DNA from: Gammaproteobacteria bacterium
GTDB lineage: Bacteria > Pseudomonadota > Gammaproteobacteria > SpSt-1174
Direction: 5' to 3'
NCBI GenBank assembly: GCA_037388465.1
Contig: JARRKE010000023.1
Location: 1 to 42,738, forward strand
Length of the DNA: 42,738 nt
The position numbers and the translations under genes were made by a program. Below the pieces are notes generated by a model. It was not told the origin of the DNA. It ran no database searches and saw only the letters and a program-made list of their open reading frames with translations. Shown here in pieces: positions 33,254 to 41,560 of the stretch. Numbering within the stretch: position 1 is the stretch's first letter; each line of letters begins with the position of its first letter.

Positions 33254-34342
33254 ATGAAGACCTTTCGATGCACCTGCGGTAACCAGCTGTTCTTCGAGAA
33301 TACCCGCTGTCTGGTGTGCGGCAAGACGCTCGGTTACCTGCCCGACCAGCGTGTGCACAGCCCGCTGGTGCCGGCGGGGGACGAGTTGTGGACATCCGCC
33401 CTGCAGGGGCTCGAGGACAGGCGCTACCGCAAGTGCGCGAACTACACCACCCAGCAGGTATGCAACTGGATGGTGCCGGAGGACGACCCCAACCCGCTGT
33501 GTTGTTCCTGCCGCCTGAGTCACATCATTCCCAACCTGTCCCAGCCCGGGAACCTTCGTTTGTGGCATCACATCGAGACGGCCAAGCGCCGGCTGTTGTA
33601 CACCCTGGACGGCCTGGGGTTGCCGATCGAAGGCAAGGAGGTCGATCCCCAGCACGGCCTTTCCTTCCAGTTCCTGGAGAGCGTTGATACCAGTTCCGAG
33701 TTCACGGATGCCTTCAGCGAGTCCAGCCAGGTGATGACGGGGCATCGGGCCGGGACCATCACCATCAATCTGGCGGAGGCCGATCCGAGCGCACGCGAGC
33801 ATATTCGTGAACGTATGAATGAGCTGTACCGGACACTGCTCGGACATTTCCGGCACGAGAGCGGGCATTACTACTGGTACAAACTGGTCGAATCCGACAG
33901 CGACCGGTTGGCAGAGTTTCGCGACCTGTTCGGCGATGAACGGCAGGATTACGATGAGGCCTTGTCACGCTACTACGGCGGCGGGGCGCCGGCAGACTGG
34001 CCTGCCGCTTATGTGAGCGCGTATGCCGCCGCCCACCCTTGGGAGGACTGGGCGGAGACCTGGGCGCACTACCTGCATCTGGTCGATACGCTGGAGACGG
34101 CGCACGATCACCAACTGGCGTTGAACGGCCAAAGCCTGCGCTCGCTGACCAACGGCATCGCCGGGAACGAACCGATGCCGGATCTGGAGGCGCTGCTCGA
34201 TGACTGGCGTCATCTGACGACGGCGCTCAACGATCTCAATCGCAGCATGGGCCTGCCGGATGCCTATCCCTTCTCGCTGACCGGCGTCGCGGCCAGGAAG
34301 GTCGGCTTCGTCCACCGGCTCATCCGGGACACCGGCCGGTAA
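33254..34342 (+). CDS. putative zinc-binding metallopeptidase
   Basis: The 362-residue protein begins with two zinc-ribbon-like Cys sets (RCTCGN and CLVCGK at 6-9 and 19-23, then CANY and CNW, CCSCR near 83-86) and carries the metallopeptidase motif HESGH (201-205) and a downstream PWEDWAETWAHY segment that would supply the third ligand. This matches the putative zinc-binding peptidase family (DUF2248/Peptidase_Mx). It lies next to Anbu, and such peptidases often accompany Anbu clusters. It is cytoplasmic; substrate unknown. Confidence 0.88.
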   Translation: MKTFRCTCGNQLFFENTRCLVCGKTLGYLPDQRVHSPLVPAGDELWTSALQGLEDRRYRKCANYTTQQVCNWMVPEDDPNPLCCSCRLSHIIPNLSQPGNLRLWHHIETAKRRLLYTLDGLGLPIEGKEVDPQHGLSFQFLESVDTSSEFTDAFSESSQVMTGHRAGTITINLAEADPSAREHIRERMNELYRTLLGHFRHESGHYYWYKLVESDSDRLAEFRDLFGDERQDYDEALSRYYGGGAPADWPAAYVSAYAAAHPWEDWAETWAHYLHLVDTLETAHDHQLALNGQSLRSLTNGIAGNEPMPDLEALLDDWRHLTTALNDLNRSMGLPDAYPFSLTGVAARKVGFVHRLIRDTGR

Positions 34343-34353
34343 GCGGTGCCGGT

Positions 34354-35091
34354 TTAATCCGTTTCCCAGTTGAAGCGGGGCAGCGTCGTGAAGCTGTTCT
34401 TGAGCGCTTCGTTCCAGCTTTCCTGCAAATCCATAAAAAACGGATCGTCCACGTCGAACGACAGGCGCCGCCCGGTGTTGAGACTGTCGCGGTCGTAGAT
34501 CGTGATTTCGAAGGGCGCGCCGACCGACAGGTTGCTGCGCATGGTCGAGTCGAGCGAAACCAGCGCGCAGCGCGCGGCGTCTTCCAGGGTGGTATCCGGC
34601 CGCACGACACGATCGAGTATCGGCTTGCCATATTTGATTTCCCCGATCTGCAGGTACGGCTTGGCCGGCGAGGCCGCGATGTAATTGCCTTCCGGATAGA
34701 TCAAAAACATCTCGTGCGGCTGATTGCCGATCTGCCCGCCCAGGATGAACGTGGCCTCGTGGTTGACGTGCGTCTTCGGCGGGTGCGCGCAGTGCTGCTC
34801 CTGTGCCTCGCAGTTCAGCCGGCCGACGTATTCCGCCGCGTCGAACAGATATCGCACCGTTTTAAGACTGACGGCCGCCTCGGGATTTTCCAGATCGCTT
34901 TGAATACGGTTGGCCACAGCCTGGGTGGTGGCGAGGTTGCCGGCGCTGAGCAGGACGAAGCTGCGTTCGCCTGGCATGTCGAATGCATATGTCTTGCTAT
35001 AGGTGCTGAAATGGTCGACGCCCGCATTGGTGCGGCTGTCGGAGGCGAAGACCAGGCCGGATTCAACCTTGATGGCGAGACAGTAGGTCAT
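34354..35091 (-). CDS. proteasome-type protease Anbu
   Basis: The 245-residue protein belongs to the Ntn-hydrolase beta-subunit-like family Anbu. The Met is followed by Thr2, the presumed catalytic nucleophile after Met removal, then YCLAIKVESGLVFASDSRTNAG, the family N-terminus. It has no propeptide, as usual for Anbu. It converges on the metallopeptidase gene and diverges from the ATP-grasp and Alpha-E genes. Anbu forms ring or spiral assemblies; its natural substrate is not established to my knowledge. Confidence 0.92.
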   Translation of the reverse strand: MTYCLAIKVESGLVFASDSRTNAGVDHFSTYSKTYAFDMPGERSFVLLSAGNLATTQAVANRIQSDLENPEAAVSLKTVRYLFDAAEYVGRLNCEAQEQHCAHPPKTHVNHEATFILGGQIGNQPHEMFLIYPEGNYIAASPAKPYLQIGEIKYGKPILDRVVRPDTTLEDAARCALVSLDSTMRSNLSVGAPFEITIYDRDSLNTGRRLSFDVDDPFFMDLQESWNEALKNSFTTLPRFNWETD

Positions 35092-35272
35092 GGAGGCAAA
35101 AGTTGCTTGGGCGTTGAATTATAGAGAGGCCGTTTTGCGCACCAATGCGGTGCGCCGGCAGCGAATCTGGTGCGTGGTTTTTGAAATTAATGGCCATTAG
35201 GAGACAGTGCGCCTGAATTTTGCACGCAAGACAAGCGATTGCAAGTATGGTTAAGTGTGTACGGGCATTGTT

Positions 35273-36730
35273 ATGACGATCAACTGGCGCAACTATTCGG
35301 TCAAAGGCTTGCATGACGAGCTCATTCGCGCAGCCGGCAAGCCGCGCGATGCCGCTGCGTCCCTGTGCACCTACCTGCGCGGTCTCAGCGACCAGGAGCT
35401 CATCGACCACAAGGCCGCCGCCGAACTCGCGATCCGCACCATGGGGATCACCTTTACAGTGTATTCCGAGGAGGAGGGCGGCTCCATCGACCGTGCCTGG
35501 CCCTTCGATATCATCCCGCGCATCATCGCCAAACAGGAATGGGACCGGGTCGAACAGGGTCTGAAGCAGCGTGTGCAGGCGTTGAACCTGTTCATCGATG
35601 ATCTCTACCACGATCAGCGCATTATCAAGGACGGCATCGTCCCCGCCGAACTGATCAACAACTCGCGTGATTTCCGGCCGCAATGCGTGGGCGTCAGCCC
35701 GCCGTTCGGCGTGTGGGCGCATATCTGCGGCAGTGACCTGGTGCGCGACAAGGACGGCACGGTGTATGTGCTGGAAGACAACCTGCGGGTGCCGTCCGGG
35801 GTGTCCTACATGCTCGAAAACCGCCAGGTGATGAAGCGCGTGTTTCCCGAGCTGTTTGAGGACTACAGCATCGAGCCGGTCGACGACTATCCTTCCCAGC
35901 TGTACGAGATGCTGGCCTCGCTGTCGCCGCGCAAGGGCGACCGGCCCGAGGTGGTGGTGCTGACCCCCGGCATCTACAACTCCGCCTATTTCGAGCATGC
36001 CTACCTGGCCCAGCAGATGGGCGCGGAACTGGTGGAGGGTTCGGACCTGCTGGTGGGCGACGACCACTGCGTCTACATGCGCAGCGTCGAAGGCCTGGTG
36101 CGGGTGGATGTGATCTACCGGCGCATCGACGATTTGTTCATGGACCCGGAGGCGTTCCGCCCCGATTCCATGCTGGGGGTGCCCGGCCTGCTGCGGGCCT
36201 GGAAAAAGGGCAAGGTGGCGCTCGCCAATGCGCCGGGCTCCGGCGTGGCGGACGACAAGGTGATCTACACCTACGTTCCCGAGATCATCCGCTACTATCT
36301 GGATCAGGATCCCATCCTGCCCAACGTGCCGTCGTACCTGTGCGTGAATAAACAGGACCGCGACCATGTGCTGGCGCATCTCGACAAACTGGTGGTGAAG
36401 CCGGCCAACGAGTCCGGCGGTTACGGCATGCTGGTCGGTCCGCAGTCGACGCGCGCCGAGCGCGAGGAATTCGCCAAGCTGATCAAGAAGAACCCGCGCA
36501 ATTACATGGCGCAGCCCATGCTGACCCTGTCCACCGCACCGACCCTGGTCGACGATCATGCGGAGCCGCGCCATCTCGACCTCCGCCCTTTCATCCTGTC
36601 CGGCAAGTCCACCTACGTCACCACCGGCGGATTGACGCGCGTGGCGCTGCGCAAGGGCTCGACGGTGGTGAATTCCTCCCAGGGCGGCGGTAGCAAGGAC
36701 ACCTGGATCGTGGACGAGGCGGGGTTGTAG
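35273..36730 (+). CDS. circularly permuted ATP-grasp ligase-like protein
   Basis: The 485-residue protein matches the circularly permuted ATP-grasp type 2 family, with blocks VYVLEDNLRVPSGVSYMLENR, VEGSDLLVGDD, and LVVKPANESGGYGMLVGP. Enzymes with this fold join carboxylates to amines using ATP. In other bacteria the gene forms a conserved unit with Alpha-E, transglutaminase and Anbu, thought to modify peptides or proteins. It is followed by Alpha-E after 2 bases, so the two are co-translated. ATG 35273 was preferred to the in-frame GTG at 35255. Confidence 0.92.
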   Translation: MTINWRNYSVKGLHDELIRAAGKPRDAAASLCTYLRGLSDQELIDHKAAAELAIRTMGITFTVYSEEEGGSIDRAWPFDIIPRIIAKQEWDRVEQGLKQRVQALNLFIDDLYHDQRIIKDGIVPAELINNSRDFRPQCVGVSPPFGVWAHICGSDLVRDKDGTVYVLEDNLRVPSGVSYMLENRQVMKRVFPELFEDYSIEPVDDYPSQLYEMLASLSPRKGDRPEVVVLTPGIYNSAYFEHAYLAQQMGAELVEGSDLLVGDDHCVYMRSVEGLVRVDVIYRRIDDLFMDPEAFRPDSMLGVPGLLRAWKKGKVALANAPGSGVADDKVIYTYVPEIIRYYLDQDPILPNVPSYLCVNKQDRDHVLAHLDKLVVKPANESGGYGMLVGPQSTRAEREEFAKLIKKNPRNYMAQPMLTLSTAPTLVDDHAEPRHLDLRPFILSGKSTYVTTGGLTRVALRKGSTVVNSSQGGGSKDTWIVDEAGL

Positions 36731-36732
36731 AC

Positions 36733-37755
36733 ATGCTGTCGCGCGTCGCCGAACGGATCTACTGGCTGGGACGCTATCTGGAGCGTGCCGAAAACACCGC
36801 ACGCCTGGTCAACGTGAATACCCATTTGATGCTGGACCTGCCGCGCCGCGTTCCGCTGGGCTGGTATCCGCTGATCGAGATCACCGGCTCGGATGAGGAG
36901 TTCCAGGAAACCTACAGCGAACCCACCGAACGCAACGTGGTGCGGTTTCTGGTGGCGGAGCCGAAAAATCCGGCTTCCCTGCTCAGTTCGCTGCAACATG
37001 CCCGCGAAAACGCCCGCACCATCCGCGACGTCATTCCGCGCGAGGGCTGGGAGCGGATCAACGCCCTGTGTCTGAGCGCCAAGGCGGAGCTGTCCTCGGG
37101 GCTGGCGCGCAGCCGGCGCTACGACAATCTCGTGGGCGTGATTTCATCCACCCAGCAGATTACCGGGCTGCTGGCCGGGACCATGCTGCACGATTTCGGC
37201 TATGAGTTCCTGCGCATCGGGCGCAACCTGGAACGCGCGGACATGACCACGCGCATCGTTGACGTGCGCACCGGCAACCTGCTCAACGAGGAGCCGGCCG
37301 CCGAATTCGCGCCGTTCGAAAACATCCAGTGGATGAGCCTGCTGCAGTCGCTGTCCGCCTATCAGGCCTACCGGCAGCAGATGCAGGTGCCCGTGCGCCG
37401 GCGTGAGGTGCTCGAGTTCCTGTTCAAGGACCCGCAGTTCCCGCGCGCTTTTTTGCACAGCGTCGGCGAGGTCGCCGGTTCGATCCGCAATCTGCCGCGC
37501 AATGCCGTCCCGCTCGAATCCGTCACCGCGCTGGTGTCACGGGTGGAAAAGAGCCGGGTGACGCGCCTGGACAATGCCGGTCTGCATCGTTACGTCGACC
37601 GGCTGCAGCTGGCTTTGGGCAGGCTGCATGCGCAGATCACGGAAACCTATTTCGTGATGAGCGACCTGCCGCGCGCCAAGCGTGCCGGCCAGCGCGCCAA
37701 ACGTTCCGCCTCCCGCAAGAAGGCCGTTCCCCGACCGGTGGCGAGCGCCGATTAG
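36733..37755 (+). CDS. Alpha-E domain protein
   Basis: The 340-residue all-helical protein matches the Alpha-E family (starts MLSRVAERIYWLGRYLERAENTARL; later RDVIPREGWE and LERADMTTRIVDVR). Its role in the ATP-grasp system is unknown, though it always occurs near it. The start codon ATG 36733 follows the ATP-grasp stop by 2 bases. Its stop overlaps that of the next gene, tail to tail, so no transglutaminase gene can follow it in this operon. Confidence 0.9.
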   Translation: MLSRVAERIYWLGRYLERAENTARLVNVNTHLMLDLPRRVPLGWYPLIEITGSDEEFQETYSEPTERNVVRFLVAEPKNPASLLSSLQHARENARTIRDVIPREGWERINALCLSAKAELSSGLARSRRYDNLVGVISSTQQITGLLAGTMLHDFGYEFLRIGRNLERADMTTRIVDVRTGNLLNEEPAAEFAPFENIQWMSLLQSLSAYQAYRQQMQVPVRRREVLEFLFKDPQFPRAFLHSVGEVAGSIRNLPRNAVPLESVTALVSRVEKSRVTRLDNAGLHRYVDRLQLALGRLHAQITETYFVMSDLPRAKRAGQRAKRSASRKKAVPRPVASAD

Positions 37756-38633
37756 CCCGCCGCGCCGCTGGCGTGTTCCAGCACCCGGATGATGGCGGCC
37801 ATGTCCTCGTCGCCATGACCGAGTGCGCGCGCCGCACTGAGCTGTTCGCGCACGGCCGCGATTGCCGGCAGCGGCACGCCGTTGCGGCCGGCCTCGCCCA
37901 GCACGAGGTTCATATCCTTGAACAGCAGGTCGATCGGAAACTGCTTGGGAAAGCGGCCTTTCACCATCATCTCGCCTTTCATCTGGTAGAGCGGGGCACC
38001 AAGCGGGCCGGCGGCAATCGCGCCAAGAACCTGTTCGGCATCCAGGCCGAAGCGCCGGCTCAGCATCAGTCCTTCGGCCAGCAGCTCCATCATGCCGCCC
38101 AGCATCAGGTTGAGCACCAGCTTCATATGCGTGCCCTGGCCGGCCGCGCCGCAGCGCACCACGGCCTTGCCCATCGCCTCCAACAGGGGGGTGGCCTCGT
38201 CGATGTCCGCGGCCTCGCCTCCCGCCAGCACCACCAGGGTGCCGTCCTCGGCGGGTTTGACGGTGCCGGACACGGGTGCGTCGATGAACCGTCCCCCGGC
38301 GCCGGTCACCGCCTCGGCGGCCTGCAGGGTGGCGGCGTGATCGACGGTGCTCATGTTGATCGCCAGGCTGTTCTGTCCCAGACCGGCGAGCACGCCCTCC
38401 GGACCGTGCAGCACAGCGTCCAGCGCTGCCGGGTCGCTCACCATGATGATGACGGTGTCCGAGTCCCGGGCCACGGCGGCCGGGCTGGTCTGCACCGTAA
38501 TGCCTGCGTCGGCGAAAGGCCGGCTGGCGTCCGGGCTGCGGTTGTAGACCGTCAGGCCATAACCGGCCTTGTGGATGTTCCAGGCCATAGGTGCGCCCAT
38601 GGCGCCCAGGCCGATGAATCCGATCTGTTTCAT
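37752..38633 (-). CDS. beta-hydroxyacid dehydrogenase family NAD(P) enzyme
   Basis: The 293-residue protein has an N-terminal Rossmann fold (GFIGLGAMGAPMAWNI, 5-20), the substrate motif FIDAPVSGTVKPAEDGTL (117-134) and the catalytic Lys171 (HMKLVLN) of the 3-hydroxyisobutyrate dehydrogenase / tartronate semialdehyde reductase family. The exact substrate cannot be told from the sequence. ATG 38633 follows AGGAGGAGC; a start seven codons upstream is less well placed. The stop overlaps the Alpha-E stop. Confidence 0.9.
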   Translation of the reverse strand: MKQIGFIGLGAMGAPMAWNIHKAGYGLTVYNRSPDASRPFADAGITVQTSPAAVARDSDTVIIMVSDPAALDAVLHGPEGVLAGLGQNSLAINMSTVDHAATLQAAEAVTGAGGRFIDAPVSGTVKPAEDGTLVVLAGGEAADIDEATPLLEAMGKAVVRCGAAGQGTHMKLVLNLMLGGMMELLAEGLMLSRRFGLDAEQVLGAIAAGPLGAPLYQMKGEMMVKGRFPKQFPIDLLFKDMNLVLGEAGRNGVPLPAIAAVREQLSAARALGHGDEDMAAIIRVLEHASGAAG

Positions 38634-39025
38634 GTGCTCCTCCTGTGTACTCACTAGGTTACCCGGCGAGCAAAAAAGTTCTGGCCCGATCGTCGGTGCC
38701 AGCAGCGGTTTTCAAGCATTGCGGGTGGATGCCGCGAGGGTGTGTGTTACAATTCGCCCCTTGTGCACCAAACAGGTGCCTGACGCTTCGCCTGAATATC
38801 CGGCCCGGTGCGGCCATTCCCCACAGCCATCGCGGCGTGTCCTTAAGCCCAGGCATCCCCCGGTATCCCGTCGGCGTCAGGTCTCGGACAGATCGACCAG
38901 AATCCAGCGCCGGCCTGCCCATGTCGGTTTCACCGTTCCCCCTTCGGGAGCGTGAGCTGCGCCGCCGTCTTTCCGCGTGCGCTGCTGTGGTTGTGGTGGG
39001 GCGTCCCAATTTGGAGGAGAGTAGT
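38634..39025. other. 392-base region before the RRM gene
   Basis: No gene. It holds the promoter of the beta-hydroxyacid dehydrogenase gene on the minus side and, on the plus side, an extended -10 at 38745-38753 that leaves a leader of about 265 bases for the RRM gene. Confidence 0.5.
38745..38753 (+). promoter_or_regulatory. extended -10 promoter of the RRM gene
   Basis: TGTTACAAT is a TGn-extended -10 (TACAAT). No good -35 at 17 bases is found. A long leader follows, common for cold-inducible RNA-binding protein genes. Confidence 0.45.
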
Positions 39026-39298
39026 ATGAAGAGAATGTTCGTGGGCAATCTAGCGCCCGATACCAAAGAAGCCGAAATCCGGGAACTGTTTTCCCAGCAC
39101 GGTACCGTGCGCGGGGTGAAGCTGGTCGTGGACGTGTTCAGCGGCCAGTGCCGTGGCTTCGGTTTCGTCGACATGGAAGGCCATGAGGCCAGGGCGGCGA
39201 TATCGGGCCTGGACGGCTCGGACTTCAAGGGTCGCCCCCTGCGGGTGAACGAAGAACAGCCCAAAGACAGTAAGGGACGCCGGCGCGGCAGGCGCTGA
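39026..39298 (+). CDS. RRM-type RNA-binding protein
   Basis: The 90-residue protein is one RNA recognition motif: RNP2 MFVGNLA (4-10), RNP1 GFGFVDM, and a C-terminal Arg/Lys-rich tail (KGRRRGRR). Such single-RRM proteins in bacteria are often cold-inducible. GGAGGAG lies 7 bases before ATG 39026. It sits next to a cold-shock gene, and both end at the hairpin at 39324. Confidence 0.92.
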   Translation: MKRMFVGNLAPDTKEAEIRELFSQHGTVRGVKLVVDVFSGQCRGFGFVDMEGHEARAAISGLDGSDFKGRPLRVNEEQPKDSKGRRRGRR

Positions 39299-39323
39299 GT
39301 TACCGCGGCATGCCACCCATAAA

Positions 39324-39346
39324 GAACCCCGCCACCGGCGGGGTTC
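39324..39346. terminator. bidirectional terminator hairpin
   Basis: GAACCCCGCC (39324-39333) and GGCGGGGTTC (39337-39346) form a 10-bp stem with a 3-base loop between the convergent RRM and cold-shock genes. On the minus strand three T follow. The stem is identical to the one at 18801-18824. Confidence 0.7.
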
Positions 39347-39364
39347 TGCATTCAGGGGGAACGC

Positions 39365-39568
39365 TCAGATCGGAATCACGTTCGCCGCCGCAAGCCCCTT
39401 GGGTGTCTCCTGGATTTCGTAGGAAACCTTTTGTCCTTCCGTCAGGGTCTTGAAACCACTGGCTGAGATGGCCGAGAAATGTACGAAGACATCCTTGCCA
39501 CCGTCGTCAGGGGTGATGAAACCGAAGCCTTTGGTTTCGTTAAACCATTTCACAGTTCCTGTCAGCAC
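39365..39568 (-). CDS. CspA-family cold-shock protein (second)
   Basis: A 67-residue cold-shock domain with RNP1 KGFGFI and RNP2 DVFVHFS. The start is a GTG at 39568, 8 bases after GAGG, giving the same 67-residue length as the first cold-shock protein; a longer frame upstream has no resemblance to the family. A good promoter lies at 39698-39726, leaving a leader of about 120 bases. Confidence 0.92.
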   Translation of the reverse strand: MLTGTVKWFNETKGFGFITPDDGGKDVFVHFSAISASGFKTLTEGQKVSYEIQETPKGLAAANVIPI

Positions 39569-39697
39569 GGCAATTACCTCGGATCTCGATATGGGACGGG
39601 TGGTGTGCAGCGGCTCCTGTGAGACGCAGGATGTGGGCGGGAACGGAACGGGCAGGCTGTATCCAAATCGGTGACAAGAACGACTGCAACGCAGTTG

Positions 39698-39726
39698 ATC
39701 ATAGTCGGGGTCGGAGGGAATGCCAA
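39698..39726 (-). promoter_or_regulatory. sigma-70 promoter of second csp gene
   Basis: On the minus strand TTGGCA (39726-39721) and TATGAT (39703-39698) are separated by exactly 17 bases. A start near 39691 gives a leader of about 120 bases before the GTG at 39568. Confidence 0.65.
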
Positions 39727-39774
39727 GCGATGCACGGCGGCGCCGATGCGATCCGTACGTGGCTGGCGGTGTCC

Positions 39775-39960
39775 TCAGCGTTGGCGGGGCGGTTTGCGAT
39801 AGTGCGCCTTGGTGCGCAGTGTGCGGGCGGTATTCTTTGCCGGATCGCTGAACAGGAACCGGCCGGCCAGCACGCAACCCTTCATGCCGGGCTCGCAGGC
39901 CCGGTTGGCCACCCGCTGGCAGCGGCCGTTCAGTTCGTGTGGACAGCCCCAACCGCTCAT
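39775..39960 (-). CDS. small Cys-rich protein
   Basis: The 61-residue basic protein has four Cys spaced C-x7-C-x7-C-x6-C (positions 6, 14, 22, 29; [26 protein letters not shown]), a possible zinc- or metal-binding cluster, and a Lys/Arg-rich tail. ATG 39960 is preceded by GAGGATC. I do not recognise a characterised family. Confidence 0.6.
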   Translation of the reverse strand: MSGWGCPHELNGRCQRVANRACEPGMKGCVLAGRFLFSDPAKNTARTLRTKAHYRKPPRQR

Positions 39961-40067
39961 GATGATCCTCGTCGTCGAACCTGAATGATTCTCCCTCGGG
40001 GTCCGTGCCCGTTCATTGACGCAGATCATGCTGCGCAAGCCCTGCGGATCCGCCGTGGCGAATCGCC

Positions 40068-40493
40068 TCAGTCCTCGTCGATTTCGTCGTCCTCGTCGGA
40101 CCAGGTGTTCTCTTCGTCATCGTCCTCGCTGATGTCCTCGTCGCCCCCGATAAGTTCGGCAAGTTCGTCCTTTTCCTCGTCGGGGTCGGGTGCAGGCTTG
40201 CCGCCGGTGGTGCGTTCGGGGATGCCCGCCGCCTTGCCGCCGCGCGGGGTGAACTGGCGGCGCGCGCGCTCGAAGGCGGCTTTGAGTTCGGGGGTCACGG
40301 CGGATTCGCCGTCCTCGAGTTCCCGCAGTTTGGATTCGACGATCTCGCGGTTGTATTCCACGAATTCCCGGCGTGCCAAGTTGAAGAGATAAACGGTTTT
40401 GGGGTCGCCGGTCGCAAGCCGCTCATCGAGCGCGACGGGGCTGCTTTTTGTGCCCGCATCGAGGTGGCCGAACCAGGTTTTGCTTTTGCTCAT
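40068..40493 (-). CDS. unknown protein with acidic tail
   Basis: The 141-residue protein starts MSKSKTWFGHLDAGTKSSPV, is helical and charged in its middle (LARREFVEYNREIVESKLREL), and ends in about 30 residues made mostly of Asp and Glu. No membrane or signal segment. No function is assigned; the acidic tail could mimic nucleic acid or bind basic proteins. Confidence 0.65.
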   Translation of the reverse strand: MSKSKTWFGHLDAGTKSSPVALDERLATGDPKTVYLFNLARREFVEYNREIVESKLRELEDGESAVTPELKAAFERARRQFTPRGGKAAGIPERTTGGKPAPDPDEEKDELAELIGGDEDISEDDDEENTWSDEDDEIDED

Positions 40494-40542
40494 GGGTTGC
40501 CTGACACCGAGGATGTTGACGTTGAATGCCGCGCCTGGAGCG

Positions 40543-40555
40543 CCTGATATTCAGG
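40543..40555. other. palindrome in divergent intergenic region
   Basis: CCTGATATTCAGG is a 5-bp-arm inverted repeat about 50 bases before the start of the acidic-tailed gene and 186 bases before the DUF2189 gene. It could be an operator, but its size makes chance likely. Confidence 0.2.
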
Positions 40556-40740
40556 TGCCCATAGGCGCCGAAATATTAGTCAGCGATTGCCACTTGTCCA
40601 GACCCTGGGCGAAATTTTTTTACCGCAAAATATATGCAGGAAGGATGCCGGCTTGCAGACCGGCGCCACTGGGCTAAATTCATCAGTTGCGACTCAAACC
40701 TCTGCGCCGAGATGGGCCGGTGCGGGTGAGGGAGGGCGTG

Positions 40741-41556
40741 GTGAACGAGAAACATCGTACAGGTCCGGTCGATCCCGCGGCGCTGCCTTTTGCCGCGCCC
40801 TGCCGGATCCTGACTTGGGAGGCCCCCTGGCGCTGGCTGCGGCTGGGATGGCAGGACCTGCGGCGCGCGCCGCGGCAAAGCCTCACCTATGGTGCGGTGA
40901 TGGTCGCGCTGAGCTACGCGATCAGCCTGCTGGCCGTATGGTTCGGTGACCTGGCCTTTTTGTTGAGCCTGATCTCCGGCTTTATTTTCCTCGGCCCGGT
41001 GCTGGCCATCGGGTTGTATTCAATCAGCCGACAGCTTCAGCTGGGTCGCGAGCCCGAGCTGGGCTACTGCCTGCGCGAGGGCTGGCGGCACCTGGGCAAC
41101 GAGCTGGTGTTCGCCGTCATTCTGCTGGTGGTGTTCCTGGTATGGGCGCGGGCGGCCTCGATGGTGCACGTGTTTTTTCCCATGGAGGCGCGGCCGGAAC
41201 TGGCCGACCTGGTGCCATTTCTGGGCGTCGGCACCCTGGTGGGGGCGATCTTTTCCGCCGTCGTCTTCTGCGCCAGCGCCCTCTCGCTGCCCATGATCAT
41301 GGACCGCAAGGCCGACGTGGTGACCGCGGTGGTGAGCAGCGTGAACGCCGTGCTGCGCAACAAGTGGGTGATGCTGGAGTGGGCCGTCATCATCCTGGGG
41401 GCGGTACTGCTGGGCTTCGCGACGGCGTTTCTCGGCCTGGCGGTCCTGTTGCCGCTGATCGGCCACGCAACCTGGCACGCCTACCAGGAAACGCTGGATA
41501 CCAGCGCCTGGCAGCGGCACGAGGTATTGACCGGCGGGGTTTCTTCCGGCGCCTGA
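40741..41556 (+). CDS. DUF2189 membrane protein
   Basis: The 271-residue protein has a short cytoplasmic N-terminus and six hydrophobic segments, matching DUF2189, an uncharacterised inner-membrane family (ITWEAPWRWLRLGWQDLRRAP near its start). The GTG at 40741 is chosen because GAGGGAGGG ends 4 bases before it; the frame is open upstream to 40687. Function unknown. Confidence 0.82.
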   Translation: MNEKHRTGPVDPAALPFAAPCRILTWEAPWRWLRLGWQDLRRAPRQSLTYGAVMVALSYAISLLAVWFGDLAFLLSLISGFIFLGPVLAIGLYSISRQLQLGREPELGYCLREGWRHLGNELVFAVILLVVFLVWARAASMVHVFFPMEARPELADLVPFLGVGTLVGAIFSAVVFCASALSLPMIMDRKADVVTAVVSSVNAVLRNKWVMLEWAVIILGAVLLGFATAFLGLAVLLPLIGHATWHAYQETLDTSAWQRHEVLTGGVSSGA

Positions 41557-41560
41557 GGGG

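Noticed and set aside
40687-40740. Upstream TTG start for the DUF2189 gene.
   Set aside because: The GAGGGAGGG at 40728-40736 fits the GTG at 40741; the stretch before it shows nothing like the family.
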